Of a DNA stretch of 64,000 nt, positions 8,863-17,005 are shown one piece after another. This DNA is from JAHDHW01 sp963793295. Lineage in GTDB: Bacteria > Bacteroidota > Bacteroidia > Chitinophagales > Saprospiraceae. The stretch's first letter is position 1, and the number at the start of each line of letters is the position of its first letter. The stretch lies in assembly GCA_963793295.1 (NCBI GenBank), contig CAWBZX010000010.1:19325-83324 (forward strand), read 5' to 3'. The notes beneath the pieces were generated by a model, which saw only the letters and a list, made by a program, of their open reading frames with translations, had not been told where the DNA came from and ran no database searches. The translations under genes and the position numbers were made by a program.

Positions 8863-8959
8863 CTGGTGAGAGTCATACGACTTGCTCCCTCTAAATCCCC
8901 CAGGGCAGAAATGCAGCAAGGGTAGGAGGTTGTAGCGGTGCGATATGATTTCTCACCTT
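8863..8959 (+). ncRNA. ffs: Signal recognition particle RNA (4.5S-type, small)
   Basis: The segment contains the universal SRP domain IV core: CCCCCAGGGCAG on one side, the AAATGCAGCAAGGGTAGG return on the other. The ends GGTGAGA (8865-8871) and TCTCACC (8951-8957) pair perfectly and close the rod. The size of about 95 nt is that of the short bacterial SRP RNA that binds Ffh and guides inner-membrane protein insertion. A T-rich stretch (8960-8967) follows the closing stem and may terminate it. Confidence 0.92.
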
Positions 8960-9052
8960 CTTTTTTCTACGTTTTTGTTTTCGAAGTAACTACTCTGATC
9001 TTTTCTTCCTAACTTTGCCGCGATTTTTAACCTTTAAAAAAATTTAAAGACA

Positions 9053-9721
9053 ATGAAGTTTTTTATAGATACAGCCAATCTTGATCAAATCAAAGAAGCA
9101 CGTGACTTAGGAATACTTGATGGTGTTACAACCAATCCTTCATTGATGGCAAAAGAAGGAATTTCCGGCCAGGAAAACATTTTTAACCATTATAGAACAA
9201 TCTGTGAAATTGTCGATGGAGATGTTAGTGCAGAGGTAATCGCAACTGATTTTGAAGGAATTGTAAGAGAAGGGACCGTTTTATCAAAATTAGCTCCAAA
9301 TATCGTTGTCAAGGTTCCAATGATCAAGGACGGTGTAAAGGCGTTGAGGTATTTTGCTGATAAAGGTATTCGTACAAACTGCACGTTGGTTTTTTCTGCT
9401 GGTCAGGCAATTTTGGCTGCAAAAGCAGGAGCTACATATCTAAGTCCGTTTATTGGCCGAATTGATGATATCAATTGGGAAGGCATGGATCTCATCGCCC
9501 AGATTGCTGAAATTTATGCTGTCCAGCAATTTGATACAGAGATTTTAGCGGCTTCAATTCGAAGTTCGAAGCAAATCGTTGAGGCTGCTGAAGCTGGTGC
9601 TGATGTGGTTACTTGTCCGCTAAGCTCAATCTTGGGATTACTCAAACATCCACTAACGGATATCGGATTGAAGCAATTTTTAGCTGATCATGCAAAGGCC
9701 AATGAAGTTAAACAAGTTTAA
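9053..9721 (+). CDS. fsa: Fructose-6-phosphate aldolase / transaldolase-like protein
   Basis: This 222-residue protein is of the short transaldolase family (FSA/TalC). It opens MKFFIDTANLDQI, has the GVTTNPSL strand (24-31), the Schiff-base lysine in VVKVP (Lys87), TNCTLVFS and SPFIGRIDD. It should catalyse either fructose-6-phosphate cleavage or a transaldolase reaction in the cytoplasm; sequence alone does not separate these. A -7 element TAACTTTG (9010-9017) lies 35 bases upstream. It immediately follows the SRP RNA gene. Confidence 0.92.
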   Translation: MKFFIDTANLDQIKEARDLGILDGVTTNPSLMAKEGISGQENIFNHYRTICEIVDGDVSAEVIATDFEGIVREGTVLSKLAPNIVVKVPMIKDGVKALRYFADKGIRTNCTLVFSAGQAILAAKAGATYLSPFIGRIDDINWEGMDLIAQIAEIYAVQQFDTEILAASIRSSKQIVEAAEAGADVVTCPLSSILGLLKHPLTDIGLKQFLADHAKANEVKQV

Positions 9722-9736
9722 GATTTTTTCCAATAT

Positions 9737-10606
9737 TTAAAGTTTTCTCAACACCAATTCAATTAACCTTTGTATCGTTTTTTTTGAATTGGTGCTAAAG
9801 GTCTGCTCTTGTCTGTTTGCTATCAAGGCATTGCAGGAGACAGCCTTGTGGCCCATCATATTTGCAAAGCCATACATGGCAGCTGTTTCCATTTCGAAAT
9901 TAGTGACTCGATCGCCATTAAAACTGAATTTACTCAGAAGGGATAAAATATTATCATTTGATAGAGGAATCCTAAGTTTTCGACCCTGCGGTGCATAAAA
10001 ACCAGGGCAGGTGACGGTGATTCCTTTAAACATATCTGCTCCTATCAAAGAAATTAAATCTATACTGCCCTCAGCAAAATAGGGTCGAATAGGAAAGATG
10101 GTTTTTGAAGAAAGATGGTTTGAAAAATTATCCTGAAGCCTCCTTTCATTTTGATTCGTTTTGTAATTATAAAAATGAAGTAAACCATCGAGTCCAAGTC
10201 CGTATGTTGAAACCAATAAACTATCTAAAGGAATATCTTTTTGCATACATCCAGAGGTTCCAATGCGTATAAAGTTTAGAGACGTAAGGTCTTTTTTTAT
10301 TGTTCTGGTTTTAAGGTCAATATTCACTAAAGCATCTAATTCATTAAACACAATATCGATGTTATCAGTACCGATACCTGTTGCGATGACAGTGATTCGT
10401 TTGCCATTGAGCTCGCCAGTATGTGTAATAAATTCTCTTTTTTGAACTTTCGTATCGATCCGGTCAAAATGCTTCGAAACCTCGCGCACCCGATCCGGAT
10501 CTCCAACGGTTATAATTGTTCTTGCGATTTGTTCCGGATGCAAATTCAGATGATAAACACTTCCATCTGCATTTAAGACCAATTCAGATTCTGCTATACG
10601 TGTCAT
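9737..10606 (-). CDS. Nucleoside phosphorylase (PNP/UDP family, uridine-phosphorylase-like)
   Basis: The 289-residue protein has the nucleoside phosphorylase superfamily landmarks: VGDPDRV (34-40) near the N-terminus for phosphate binding, VIATGIGTDNIDIV, FIRIGTSG, and the late NFEMETAAMYG segment whose Met-Glu contacts the ribose. These enzymes split nucleosides into base and ribose-1-phosphate for salvage. It is convergent with the aldolase gene, 15 bases apart. Length is above the usual 250, as in the Bacteroidota and eukaryotic uridine phosphorylases. Base specificity is uncertain. Confidence 0.88.
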   Translation of the reverse strand: MTRIAESELVLNADGSVYHLNLHPEQIARTIITVGDPDRVREVSKHFDRIDTKVQKREFITHTGELNGKRITVIATGIGTDNIDIVFNELDALVNIDLKTRTIKKDLTSLNFIRIGTSGCMQKDIPLDSLLVSTYGLGLDGLLHFYNYKTNQNERRLQDNFSNHLSSKTIFPIRPYFAEGSIDLISLIGADMFKGITVTCPGFYAPQGRKLRIPLSNDNILSLLSKFSFNGDRVTNFEMETAAMYGFANMMGHKAVSCNALIANRQEQTFSTNSKKTIQRLIELVLRKL

Positions 10607-10718
10607 TTTTTAATCAAATTTTTTAGAAGCCTATTGTATTTAATCTCAAAGACTCTAATTATAAATCAATGATTTTCAGTAAGTCATGAAGATATATTTT
10701 TTAAAGTAACTGAAAATG

Positions 10719-10742
10719 TTTCAATTTATCGAATAATTGAAA
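10719..10742. repeat. Perfect inverted repeat, possible operator
   Basis: TTTCAATT (10719-10726) and AATTGAAA (10735-10742) are perfect inverted arms around an 8-base spacer. They lie about 70-95 bases before the ArsC-like/hemF start. The symmetry and spacing suit a dimeric regulator, but no protein is identified and AT-rich DNA gives such repeats by chance. Confidence 0.35.
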
Positions 10743-10746
10743 ATGT

Positions 10747-10810
10747 GATTTTAAAGAAATTAAATATAATTTGTGCGGGTATCTGATTTTAAAGAAAATT
10801 AAATATAATC
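10747..10810 (+). repeat. Near-perfect 25-base direct repeat in the hemF operon leader
   Basis: The segment 10747-10771 recurs at 10785-10810 with a single extra A, giving a 38-base period. The second copy ends one base short of the triplet before the ATG at 10812, so the duplication covers the translation start region of the operon. Confidence 0.8.
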
Positions 10811-10811
10811 A

Positions 10812-11159
10812 ATGAGAAAAATCTATCATCTTGCGACTTGCAGTACCTGTATTCGGATCATAAAAGAACTGAACAATGGAGAAGGTTTTGAGCTCCAAAA
10901 TATTAAAGAGGAAAAAATAACGCCCCATCAATTGGCAGCAATGGCTGAAATGTCGGGTTCTTATGAGTCCTTGTTTAGCAGGCGGGCTATGAAGTTTAGA
11001 GCTTTGGGTTTACAAAATAAAACGTTGTCTGAAGCAGACTATAGAAATTATATTCTCGATGAATATACTTTTTTAAAAAGACCAGTGATAATTATTGGTG
11101 ATGAGATATTCGTTGGAAATGCAAAAAAAACCATAGAAGCAGTTAAAGAGAAATTATGA
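10812..11159 (+). CDS. ArsC/Spx-like thioredoxin-fold protein
   Basis: The 115-residue protein has the ArsC/Spx/YffB thioredoxin fold with an N-terminal CxxC (Cys10, Cys13 in TCSTC). A long helical insert is followed by a cis-Pro strand (LKRPVIIIGDEIFVGN) and a C-terminal helix. Classical arsenate reductases keep one Cys and three Arg at set positions; the CxxC here points to redox or Spx-like use rather than arsenate resistance. Its stop overlaps the hemF start (ATGA, 11156-11159), so the two are co-expressed. No ars genes are near. Function is unproven. Confidence 0.75.
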   Translation: MRKIYHLATCSTCIRIIKELNNGEGFELQNIKEEKITPHQLAAMAEMSGSYESLFSRRAMKFRALGLQNKTLSEADYRNYILDEYTFLKRPVIIIGDEIFVGNAKKTIEAVKEKL

Positions 11160-12076
11160 GCAAGCAAGAAAGATTATCAAAAGAGCAGATTCAAAGCGAA
11201 TTCGAGTTACTTCAGGATAATATTTGCAAAGCATTGGAAAAAGCTGACGCACTTGGTCGATTTGAAGAAGATCGTTGGGAAAGAGATGGCGGCGGCGGTG
11301 GTAAAACACGGATTATTCAAGGAAAAATTATTGAAAAAGGAGGCGTCAATTTTTCAGCAGTTCATGGAAAGCTCCCAGTGAAAATAGGAGAAGCGTTGAA
11401 ACTACCTTTAGAAAGCAATTTTTTTGCAACCGGCGTTTCAATCGTCCTTCATCCTTATAATCCGCATGTACCTATCATTCACATGAATGTTCGTTATTTT
11501 GAAGTAACGCCAAATCAAAGCGAGATAGCTTCAAAGTGGTGGTTTGGCGGAGGAATTGATTTGACGCCTCATTATGTGGTAAAAGAAGATGCCCGTTATT
11601 TTCACCATCAATTAAAAGCGGTTTGTGATAAACATGATGCTGACTATTATTTAAAGTTTAAAAAATGGGCCGATGATTATTTTTTTCTTCCTCATCGAAA
11701 TGAAACACGAGGAATTGGAGGTATTTTCTTTGATCACTTAAATGAAGGGAAAAAAACGGATTATTTTGAGTTTGTAAAAAGTGTTGGAAATTCTTTTGCT
11801 CCGACCTATATCGAATTGATGAAGAAAAATAGTGATAAACCATTTTCTGAAAAAGAAAAAGACTGGCAATTACATCGTCGCGGCCGTTATGTAGAGTTCA
11901 ACCTTGTTTGGGACAAAGGAACTAAATTTGGATTGGACACCAATGGTCGCACAGAGTCCATACTGATGAGTTTGCCTTCAACCGCAAAATGGACTTATAA
12001 CTATCAAGTAGAAAAAGATAGCCCGGAAGAGAAAACATTGAAGCTTTTGAAAAAAGGAATTAACTGGATTAATTAA
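11156..12076 (+). CDS. hemF: Oxygen-dependent coproporphyrinogen III oxidase
   Basis: The 306-residue protein converts coproporphyrinogen III to protoporphyrinogen IX with oxygen, a cytoplasmic step of heme synthesis. It shows the family's GGGGG-rich segment, HPYNPHVP..HMNVRYFE, the WWFGGGIDLTPHY block and HRNETRGIGGIFFDHL, ending with an RGRYVEFNLVWDKGTKFGL stretch. Length is normal. It is translationally coupled to the ArsC-like gene, and its last 8 bases overlap the end of a lipoprotein gene on the other strand. Using the oxygen-dependent enzyme indicates an aerobic or microaerobic host. Confidence 0.97.
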   Translation: MSKQERLSKEQIQSEFELLQDNICKALEKADALGRFEEDRWERDGGGGGKTRIIQGKIIEKGGVNFSAVHGKLPVKIGEALKLPLESNFFATGVSIVLHPYNPHVPIIHMNVRYFEVTPNQSEIASKWWFGGGIDLTPHYVVKEDARYFHHQLKAVCDKHDADYYLKFKKWADDYFFLPHRNETRGIGGIFFDHLNEGKKTDYFEFVKSVGNSFAPTYIELMKKNSDKPFSEKEKDWQLHRRGRYVEFNLVWDKGTKFGLDTNGRTESILMSLPSTAKWTYNYQVEKDSPEEKTLKLLKKGINWIN

Positions 12077-12575
12077 TGTCACATTGTAAAATGATTGGAT
12101 CTGTTAAAATCCGATTACTTTCATGACCTGCACGGTCCATGATATAAATTTCATACATCAAGGTATCCGTTGGGAAAGCGGTTGTAGCTGCTTCAGATAT
12201 ATCGCAAGGTGAAAAAGTTCCTGGAGGATAGATACAACAAGTGGTATAAGTTAAGATTGATATTTCTCCTGAGATTCCATTGCCAACACCCTGGACAGGT
12301 ACAAAAGGCATTTTAAATGGGCTTGGATCAGCATCGGGAACCCTTGTGTCTTTTACAAAAATATCAATAGTTGGATCATTATTACCCAAGTCACCGTCGC
12401 CATCGGTGAAACCAATTGTTACAACAATGGAATCATTATTTGTAAAACCCTGTTTCATGGAGTTGCGGCTTAACTTTTTGAACTCGATAACAGGCTCAAT
12501 TGGATAGTCCGGTGGTTTGGTACAGGAAAAAATTATCGCAATGATAAAGAATGGAAAGTAATGTGCTAACTTCAT
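12069..12575 (-). CDS. Putative lipoprotein, unknown function
   Basis: The 168-residue product begins with a hydrophobic signal (MKLAHYFPFFIIAIIFSC) and a lipobox cysteine at about residue 18, so it is probably a lipoprotein of the cell envelope. The mature part has an FTDGDGDLGNNDP acidic loop, reminiscent of calcium-binding or adhesin-type segments, and four further cysteines. I recognise no firm family, though proteins of this type are common next to housekeeping genes in Saprospiria. It is convergent with hemF, overlapping by 8 bases. Confidence 0.75.
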   Translation of the reverse strand: MKLAHYFPFFIIAIIFSCTKPPDYPIEPVIEFKKLSRNSMKQGFTNNDSIVVTIGFTDGDGDLGNNDPTIDIFVKDTRVPDADPSPFKMPFVPVQGVGNGISGEISILTYTTCCIYPPGTFSPCDISEAATTAFPTDTLMYEIYIMDRAGHESNRILTDPIILQCDIN

Positions 12576-12639
12576 ATCTTTTTTTAATCTAACGGTAATT
12601 TACTACAAATTATTCGATTCCACAATAATAGATAATTTG

Positions 12640-13644
12640 ATGGATTTTAATGTTTCTCATCAAAAGCTTATAACGGAAATAGCGAACTTAAGTTCACTTG
12701 ATTTCGAAATTGTAGCCTTGAAAGTATTTCATTTTCAAGCAGCATTCAATCCGGTTTACACAAAATTTCTTTCTCTGTTATCCATCGATCCGAAATCTGT
12801 TGACCAAGTGACTAAAATTCCTTTTTTACCGATTGGCCTTTTCAAAGAATATCAAATTAAAACCGGATCATGGAAGGAAGAAGCAATTTTTGAAAGTAGT
12901 GGAACCACTGGCCAAGTCACCAGTAAACATTTTGTCAAATCACTGGTTTGGTATAACGAAGTCAGTATTCAAGGCTTTGAGCAACAATACGGCAATATCA
13001 GTGATTACTGCATTTTAGCGCTACTTCCTTCCTATTTAGAGCGCAAGGGTTCTTCTTTAGTGCATATGACACAGCATTTTATTGAAGAGTCAAAATATGA
13101 AGAAAGTGATTTTTTTCTTTATGATTATGAAAAGCTTGTTTCCGTTTTACAAAATTGTGTAGATCAAAATATTCCTACACTATTTATCGGGGTAAGTTTT
13201 GGATTACTTGATTTTGCACAGCAATTTCCTATGAATCTTAAACCTATAATTGTCATGGAAACAGGCGGAATGAAAGGACGACGAAAGGAAATTACCAGGG
13301 CTGAACTTCACGAAAAACTTAAGAAAGCTTTTCATTTAAAAAACATCCATTCGGAATATGGGATGACAGAGCTGCTTAGCCAGGCTTATTCTAAAGGAGA
13401 TGGATTCTTCCAATGCAGTCCATTGATGCGTGTAATGATCAGGGAAGTTACGGACCCTTTGAAATTAGAAAAATATAATAGACCCGGAGTAATCAATGTA
13501 ATTGATCTTGCAAATATTGATACCTGTTCTTTTATTGCAACCGATGATTTAGGAAGGCTTCACGAAGATGGTTCTTTTGAAGTGCTTGGAAGGCTAGATT
13601 CCAGTGATATTCGAGGTTGTAATCTTATGGTTGGAAATGAGTGA
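12640..13644 (+). CDS. LuxE/acyl-protein synthetase-like adenylating protein
   Basis: The product (334 residues from ATG 12640; a TTG three bases earlier is less likely) resembles the LuxE/PaaK branch of the ANL adenylating superfamily. It has the FESSGTTG phosphate-binding loop, an MxTGGMKG segment and a SEYGMTEL motif near residue 245. LuxE proteins activate acyl groups as acyl-AMP. There is no luxCD neighbour, and the enzyme is short for a full ANL protein because LuxE-like members lack most of the C-terminal lid. In Bacteroidota this gene is widespread and its substrate is unknown. Confidence 0.75.
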   Translation: MDFNVSHQKLITEIANLSSLDFEIVALKVFHFQAAFNPVYTKFLSLLSIDPKSVDQVTKIPFLPIGLFKEYQIKTGSWKEEAIFESSGTTGQVTSKHFVKSLVWYNEVSIQGFEQQYGNISDYCILALLPSYLERKGSSLVHMTQHFIEESKYEESDFFLYDYEKLVSVLQNCVDQNIPTLFIGVSFGLLDFAQQFPMNLKPIIVMETGGMKGRRKEITRAELHEKLKKAFHLKNIHSEYGMTELLSQAYSKGDGFFQCSPLMRVMIREVTDPLKLEKYNRPGVINVIDLANIDTCSFIATDDLGRLHEDGSFEVLGRLDSSDIRGCNLMVGNE

Positions 13645-13710
13645 GCAAGTGTCGAAAAAAGATAAATCAACAAAAATGAGCTCTGAAAATGTTACTTTTA
13701 AAATAAAAAT

Positions 13711-14760
13711 ATGAAATTTCTACTCTACGGCGCCAACGGTTATACCGGACAATTAATCATTCGTTTTGCAAAAGATTATGGATTGACTCCAATATTAGCC
13801 GGAAGATCTGCAGACAAAATTAAGTCATTGGCTGAAGAGTATCAGTTAGAATACAAAGTCTTCGGTTTGGACAATCCTAGTGAAGTTGATGCAGCTTTAT
13901 CAAATGTGGATGTGGTGTTGCATGCAGCTGGCCCTTTTATGTATACCGCTCAGCCAATGATAGAGGCTTGCCTTAGAACGGGAGTCCATTATTTGGATAT
14001 AACGGGAGAAATTCTGGTCTTCGAAATGGCAAATCGTTACGGAAAGCATGCGGAAGAGAAAGGGATAGTTATCATGCCGGGAGTAGGTTTTGATGTAGTC
14101 CCAACGGATTGTATGGCTTTATATTTAAAAAATAAAATGCCAGATGCAACACATCTAAAATTAGCTTTTGCAAGTGTCAGCGGCGGATTTTCAAAAGGAA
14201 CAGCAACTACCATGATCGAAGGATTAGGAGAAGGAGGTGCTATTCGTAAAGATGGAAAAATCGTCAAAGTTCCGGCTGGGTATAAGAAAATGACAATTGA
14301 TTTTTGGGGTAAACCATTTTTTATGATGACAATCCCTTGGGGAGATGTTTCAACTGCATTTTATAGTACCGGAATTCCAAATATCGAGACCTATATGGCA
14401 ATTCCTCCGATGGCTTTCAAATATTTTAAAATCCAAAACTACTTGGGCCCTTTGTTAAGAAGCAACCTTGTCAAAAACTTTTTAAAAAATCGCTTAAATA
14501 AACGTCCTGCAGGTCCTTCTGACTATAAACGAAAAGGCGCGTATAGTTTGATTTATGGAGAGGTTACTAATCAAAAAGGAGAAGTTATTAAATCAAAAAT
14601 GAAGGTGCCTGAAGGATATACATTGACCGCTATCACAAGCATGATGATCACTAAAGCCGTTCTTGAAGGAAAGGTGAAAAATGGATTCCAGACTCCTGCA
14701 AAAGCGCTGGGTGCAGATTTGATCATGCAAGTAAAAGGAGTCGAAAGAATAGAAGTTTAA
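13711..14760 (+). CDS. Saccharopine dehydrogenase-like NAD(P)-binding protein (trans-enoyl-reductase type)
   Basis: The 349-residue protein begins with a Rossmann loop (LLYGANGYTGQL, 4-15) followed by AGRSADKI and HAAGPF. Conserved GVHYLDITGE and MPGVGFDVVPTDC blocks are characteristic of the saccharopine dehydrogenase N-terminal superfamily and its trans-acting enoyl reductase relatives. These reduce C=C or C=N bonds with NAD(P)H on lipid-like or amino-acid-like substrates. The LuxE-like gene ends 66 bases upstream on the same strand, so a shared acyl or lipid pathway is possible but unproven. Confidence 0.8.
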   Translation: MKFLLYGANGYTGQLIIRFAKDYGLTPILAGRSADKIKSLAEEYQLEYKVFGLDNPSEVDAALSNVDVVLHAAGPFMYTAQPMIEACLRTGVHYLDITGEILVFEMANRYGKHAEEKGIVIMPGVGFDVVPTDCMALYLKNKMPDATHLKLAFASVSGGFSKGTATTMIEGLGEGGAIRKDGKIVKVPAGYKKMTIDFWGKPFFMMTIPWGDVSTAFYSTGIPNIETYMAIPPMAFKYFKIQNYLGPLLRSNLVKNFLKNRLNKRPAGPSDYKRKGAYSLIYGEVTNQKGEVIKSKMKVPEGYTLTAITSMMITKAVLEGKVKNGFQTPAKALGADLIMQVKGVERIEV

Positions 14761-14884
14761 TTATTGGAAACAGATAGAAATATATCTTTTGTTATTAAGA
14801 GATGAAAGTAGATTTATCCATGCTTCATTGTTCTCTCAGAATCACGAAATGAATCCTGATTTTTTATTTCAGTCAATAGAATAT

Positions 14885-15298
14885 TTAAATTTCAAGTGCC
14901 TCAGCTGCTAATTCAAAATGGTCCGGACGGACATAAAGAATGTAACTATAACCACCTTTATTGTCTGTGATACCGCTGGAAGCATACACATTGACATTGG
15001 CTTTGAAGAGTTTCATATGAACTACCGCCAATGCACCCAACTGATCATCTCCCTGAACCATGATGGCCCGATGAGGTCCTTCCAGTTTCATTCCTGCTTT
15101 TTTAGCTTCACTGGTTAGCATCAGACTGTCCTCAGGAAATATAGTAAGTTGGGTATAATCAGGCCCGGTTGGGACAGCTGTAATGGCTAATAAGTTGATA
15201 CCTAATTGTTCTAAATTGGAAAGCACTTTATACGCTTCTCCGGGTTGATCTCTAATGGTGGTGTAAAAGTAATCGACACGTCTGATTTTGGATGCCAT
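14885..15298 (-). CDS. ACT-domain protein
   Basis: From ATG 15298 the product has 137 residues, beginning MASKIRRVDYFY. It contains an ACT-like fold: RDQPGEAYKVLSNLEQLGIN (about 14-33) is the typical ligand-site loop and helix, and a second half with DDQLGALAVVHMKLFKANVN repeats the pattern. Proteins made only of ACT domains usually sense amino acids. A longer start at 15343 would add 15 residues without family support. It reads away from the saccharopine-dehydrogenase-like gene and stands alone. Confidence 0.7.
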   Translation of the reverse strand: MASKIRRVDYFYTTIRDQPGEAYKVLSNLEQLGINLLAITAVPTGPDYTQLTIFPEDSLMLTSEAKKAGMKLEGPHRAIMVQGDDQLGALAVVHMKLFKANVNVYASSGITDNKGGYSYILYVRPDHFELAAEALEI

Positions 15299-15429
15299 AA
15301 TTTTCTTAATTGAAATGAACGGTTTGGAAAAGTTGCTAATCAAATATAGGGGTTTTCCCTCTAAATGATTATCACAAGCTTTATAAATTATCGATTAAAT
15401 TCCAAAGAACCAAATGAGGATCAGGCATT

Positions 15430-16278
15430 TTAAAGAATATCTTCTAAATGGAATGTTTCGTTAAGAACAATTCTGCCTTTTTCATTTTTTAAAACGGTGC
15501 CACATTCGAATTTTGCATCATGCTCAAAAAACAAAATATCATTATTCGACACCGCATTTTCTAAAAGCAATTCTTTTTCTTTTAATGTTTCCAGAGGTCT
15601 GATATCATAACTCATGACATAAGGCATCCCAATATGGTAAGATGATGGCATCAAATCCGCGCAATAGATAATTTTTCGGTTTTTATAGTTGATTTCCAAA
15701 GGCATCATCGCTTCGGTATGTCCAAAAACGAATTTCACTTTTATGCCTTTCCATAATTCAATACCTTCCTTTTCCTCAACAAATTTCAACACACCAGCTT
15801 CCTTTAAAGGCACAAAGTTTTCTTTTAAAAAAGAGGCCCTTTCTCGTTCATTAGGATTCAAAGCCCATTCATAATGTGTTTTATTTGACCAGTAGGTCGC
15901 ATTCGGGAAAGTGGGAATTAATGCTCCGGAATCATCCTTTTTTACAGCTCCGCCACAGTGATCAAAATGAAGGTGAGTCAAAAAAACATCTGTGATATCT
16001 TCAGGTTGATATCCTTTTTTTGAAAGTGATCCCAACAAGCTGTCAGGGCCATGAGGTTCAAAATGGGATCGAAATTTATCATCTTGTTTGTCACCCATTC
16101 CAGTATCGACAAGGATTTTTTTATCATCGACTTCGATCAACAAACAACGCATGGTCCAGGTACAAAGGTTCCGTTCGTCAGGTGGATTTAGGTTTTTCCA
16201 AATTTGCTTTGGAACTACTCCGAACATTGCTCCGCCATCGAGTTTGAATAAGCCTGAATTGATTACACTTAATTTCAT
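15430..16278 (-). CDS. MBL-fold metallohydrolase
   Basis: The 282-residue protein has the metallo-beta-lactamase fold signature THLHFDHCGG (101-110; His102, His104, Asp106, His107). A later FGHTEAMMP histidine, IIYCADLMPS aspartate and FEHDAKF histidine complete a two-metal site. It resembles the YtnP/AttM-like quorum-quenching lactonase and general hydrolase group, but the substrate cannot be read from sequence. No signal peptide is visible. Its ATG overlaps the ribH stop (16275-16278), so it is co-translated with lumazine synthase, an arrangement that does not obviously fit riboflavin synthesis. Confidence 0.85.
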   Translation of the reverse strand: MKLSVINSGLFKLDGGAMFGVVPKQIWKNLNPPDERNLCTWTMRCLLIEVDDKKILVDTGMGDKQDDKFRSHFEPHGPDSLLGSLSKKGYQPEDITDVFLTHLHFDHCGGAVKKDDSGALIPTFPNATYWSNKTHYEWALNPNERERASFLKENFVPLKEAGVLKFVEEKEGIELWKGIKVKFVFGHTEAMMPLEINYKNRKIIYCADLMPSSYHIGMPYVMSYDIRPLETLKEKELLLENAVSNNDILFFEHDAKFECGTVLKNEKGRIVLNETFHLEDIL

Positions 16279-16793
16279 GAAAAGCCAATTTTTTGTTTTG
16301 GTTCGCCAAATTTAGTTTTTAATGAGGCCATCCGTATAGCCGTCACTGCCGATTCAACACCTTTGTTTCCATATTTTCCTCCTGCACGATCCTTGGCTTG
16401 CTGCTCGTCGTTTGGTGTAAGCACTCCAAATATAAAAGGTTTGTTATGCAAAATACTCAATTGCACCAATCCAGTTGCTACCGCCTGATTAATATACTCA
16501 TTGTGAGAAGTTTCTCCTTTTATGACGCAACCCAGGCAGATAACAGCATCAAGTTTTTTGCTCGATGCAAGAATTTTTGCTCCAACTGGCAATTCAAAAG
16601 TACCTGGAACTTGTTCGGTATAAATATTTTCGGGCTTTGCCCCATGCTTTATTAAAGTTTCAAAACAAGCTTTATAAAGTGCATGGGTGATCTTTGAATT
16701 CCACTCTGATACAACAATTCCAAAGTTCATTTTTTCAGCTAATGGAATTGTTTTTTCGTCGTATTTCGATAAGTTTTTTAATGCGCTTGCCAT
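16275..16793 (-). CDS. ribH: 6,7-dimethyl-8-ribityllumazine synthase
   Basis: The 172-residue protein is lumazine synthase, the penultimate step of riboflavin synthesis, which usually forms 60-subunit or pentameric shells. Seen motifs are GIVVSEWNSKIT (25-36), PGTFELPVGAK (64-74), CLGCVIKGETSHNEYI with the catalytic-site histidine, and PFIFGVLTPNDEQQAKDRAGG. It heads a two-gene unit with the MBL hydrolase and is separated from the upstream TPR gene by a terminator. Confidence 0.97.
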   Translation of the reverse strand: MASALKNLSKYDEKTIPLAEKMNFGIVVSEWNSKITHALYKACFETLIKHGAKPENIYTEQVPGTFELPVGAKILASSKKLDAVICLGCVIKGETSHNEYINQAVATGLVQLSILHNKPFIFGVLTPNDEQQAKDRAGGKYGNKGVESAVTAIRMASLKTKFGEPKQKIGFS

Positions 16794-16935
16794 AGCTTGG
16801 TGGTTTGTTTTTACAAAATAGATATTAAAATAGAAATTTCTGGTTTATAACTTATTTAACAACTTTGGTGAATCTAAAGTTTTTGATAAAACAATCATTT
16901 AAAATCTAATATAATTAAGTTGTCTTATCACTAAA

Positions 16936-16972
16936 ACAACAAAAGACAAGACCTGATGATCTTGCCTTTTGA
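16936..16972 (-). terminator. Rho-independent terminator after the TPR gene
   Basis: Read on the minus strand, AAAAGGCAAGAT pairs with a GTCTTGTCTTTT arm and continues into a T-rich tail. It lies about 35 bases past the stop of the TPR protein gene and before ribH. Confidence 0.75.
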
Positions 16973-17005
16973 TATTTTTAAAACCTTACGTTTCGAAATA
17001 ACGAA

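Noticed and set aside
10812..11159. Arsenate resistance gene
   Set aside because: The cysteine pattern is CxxC and no arsB, arsR or arsM gene is nearby.
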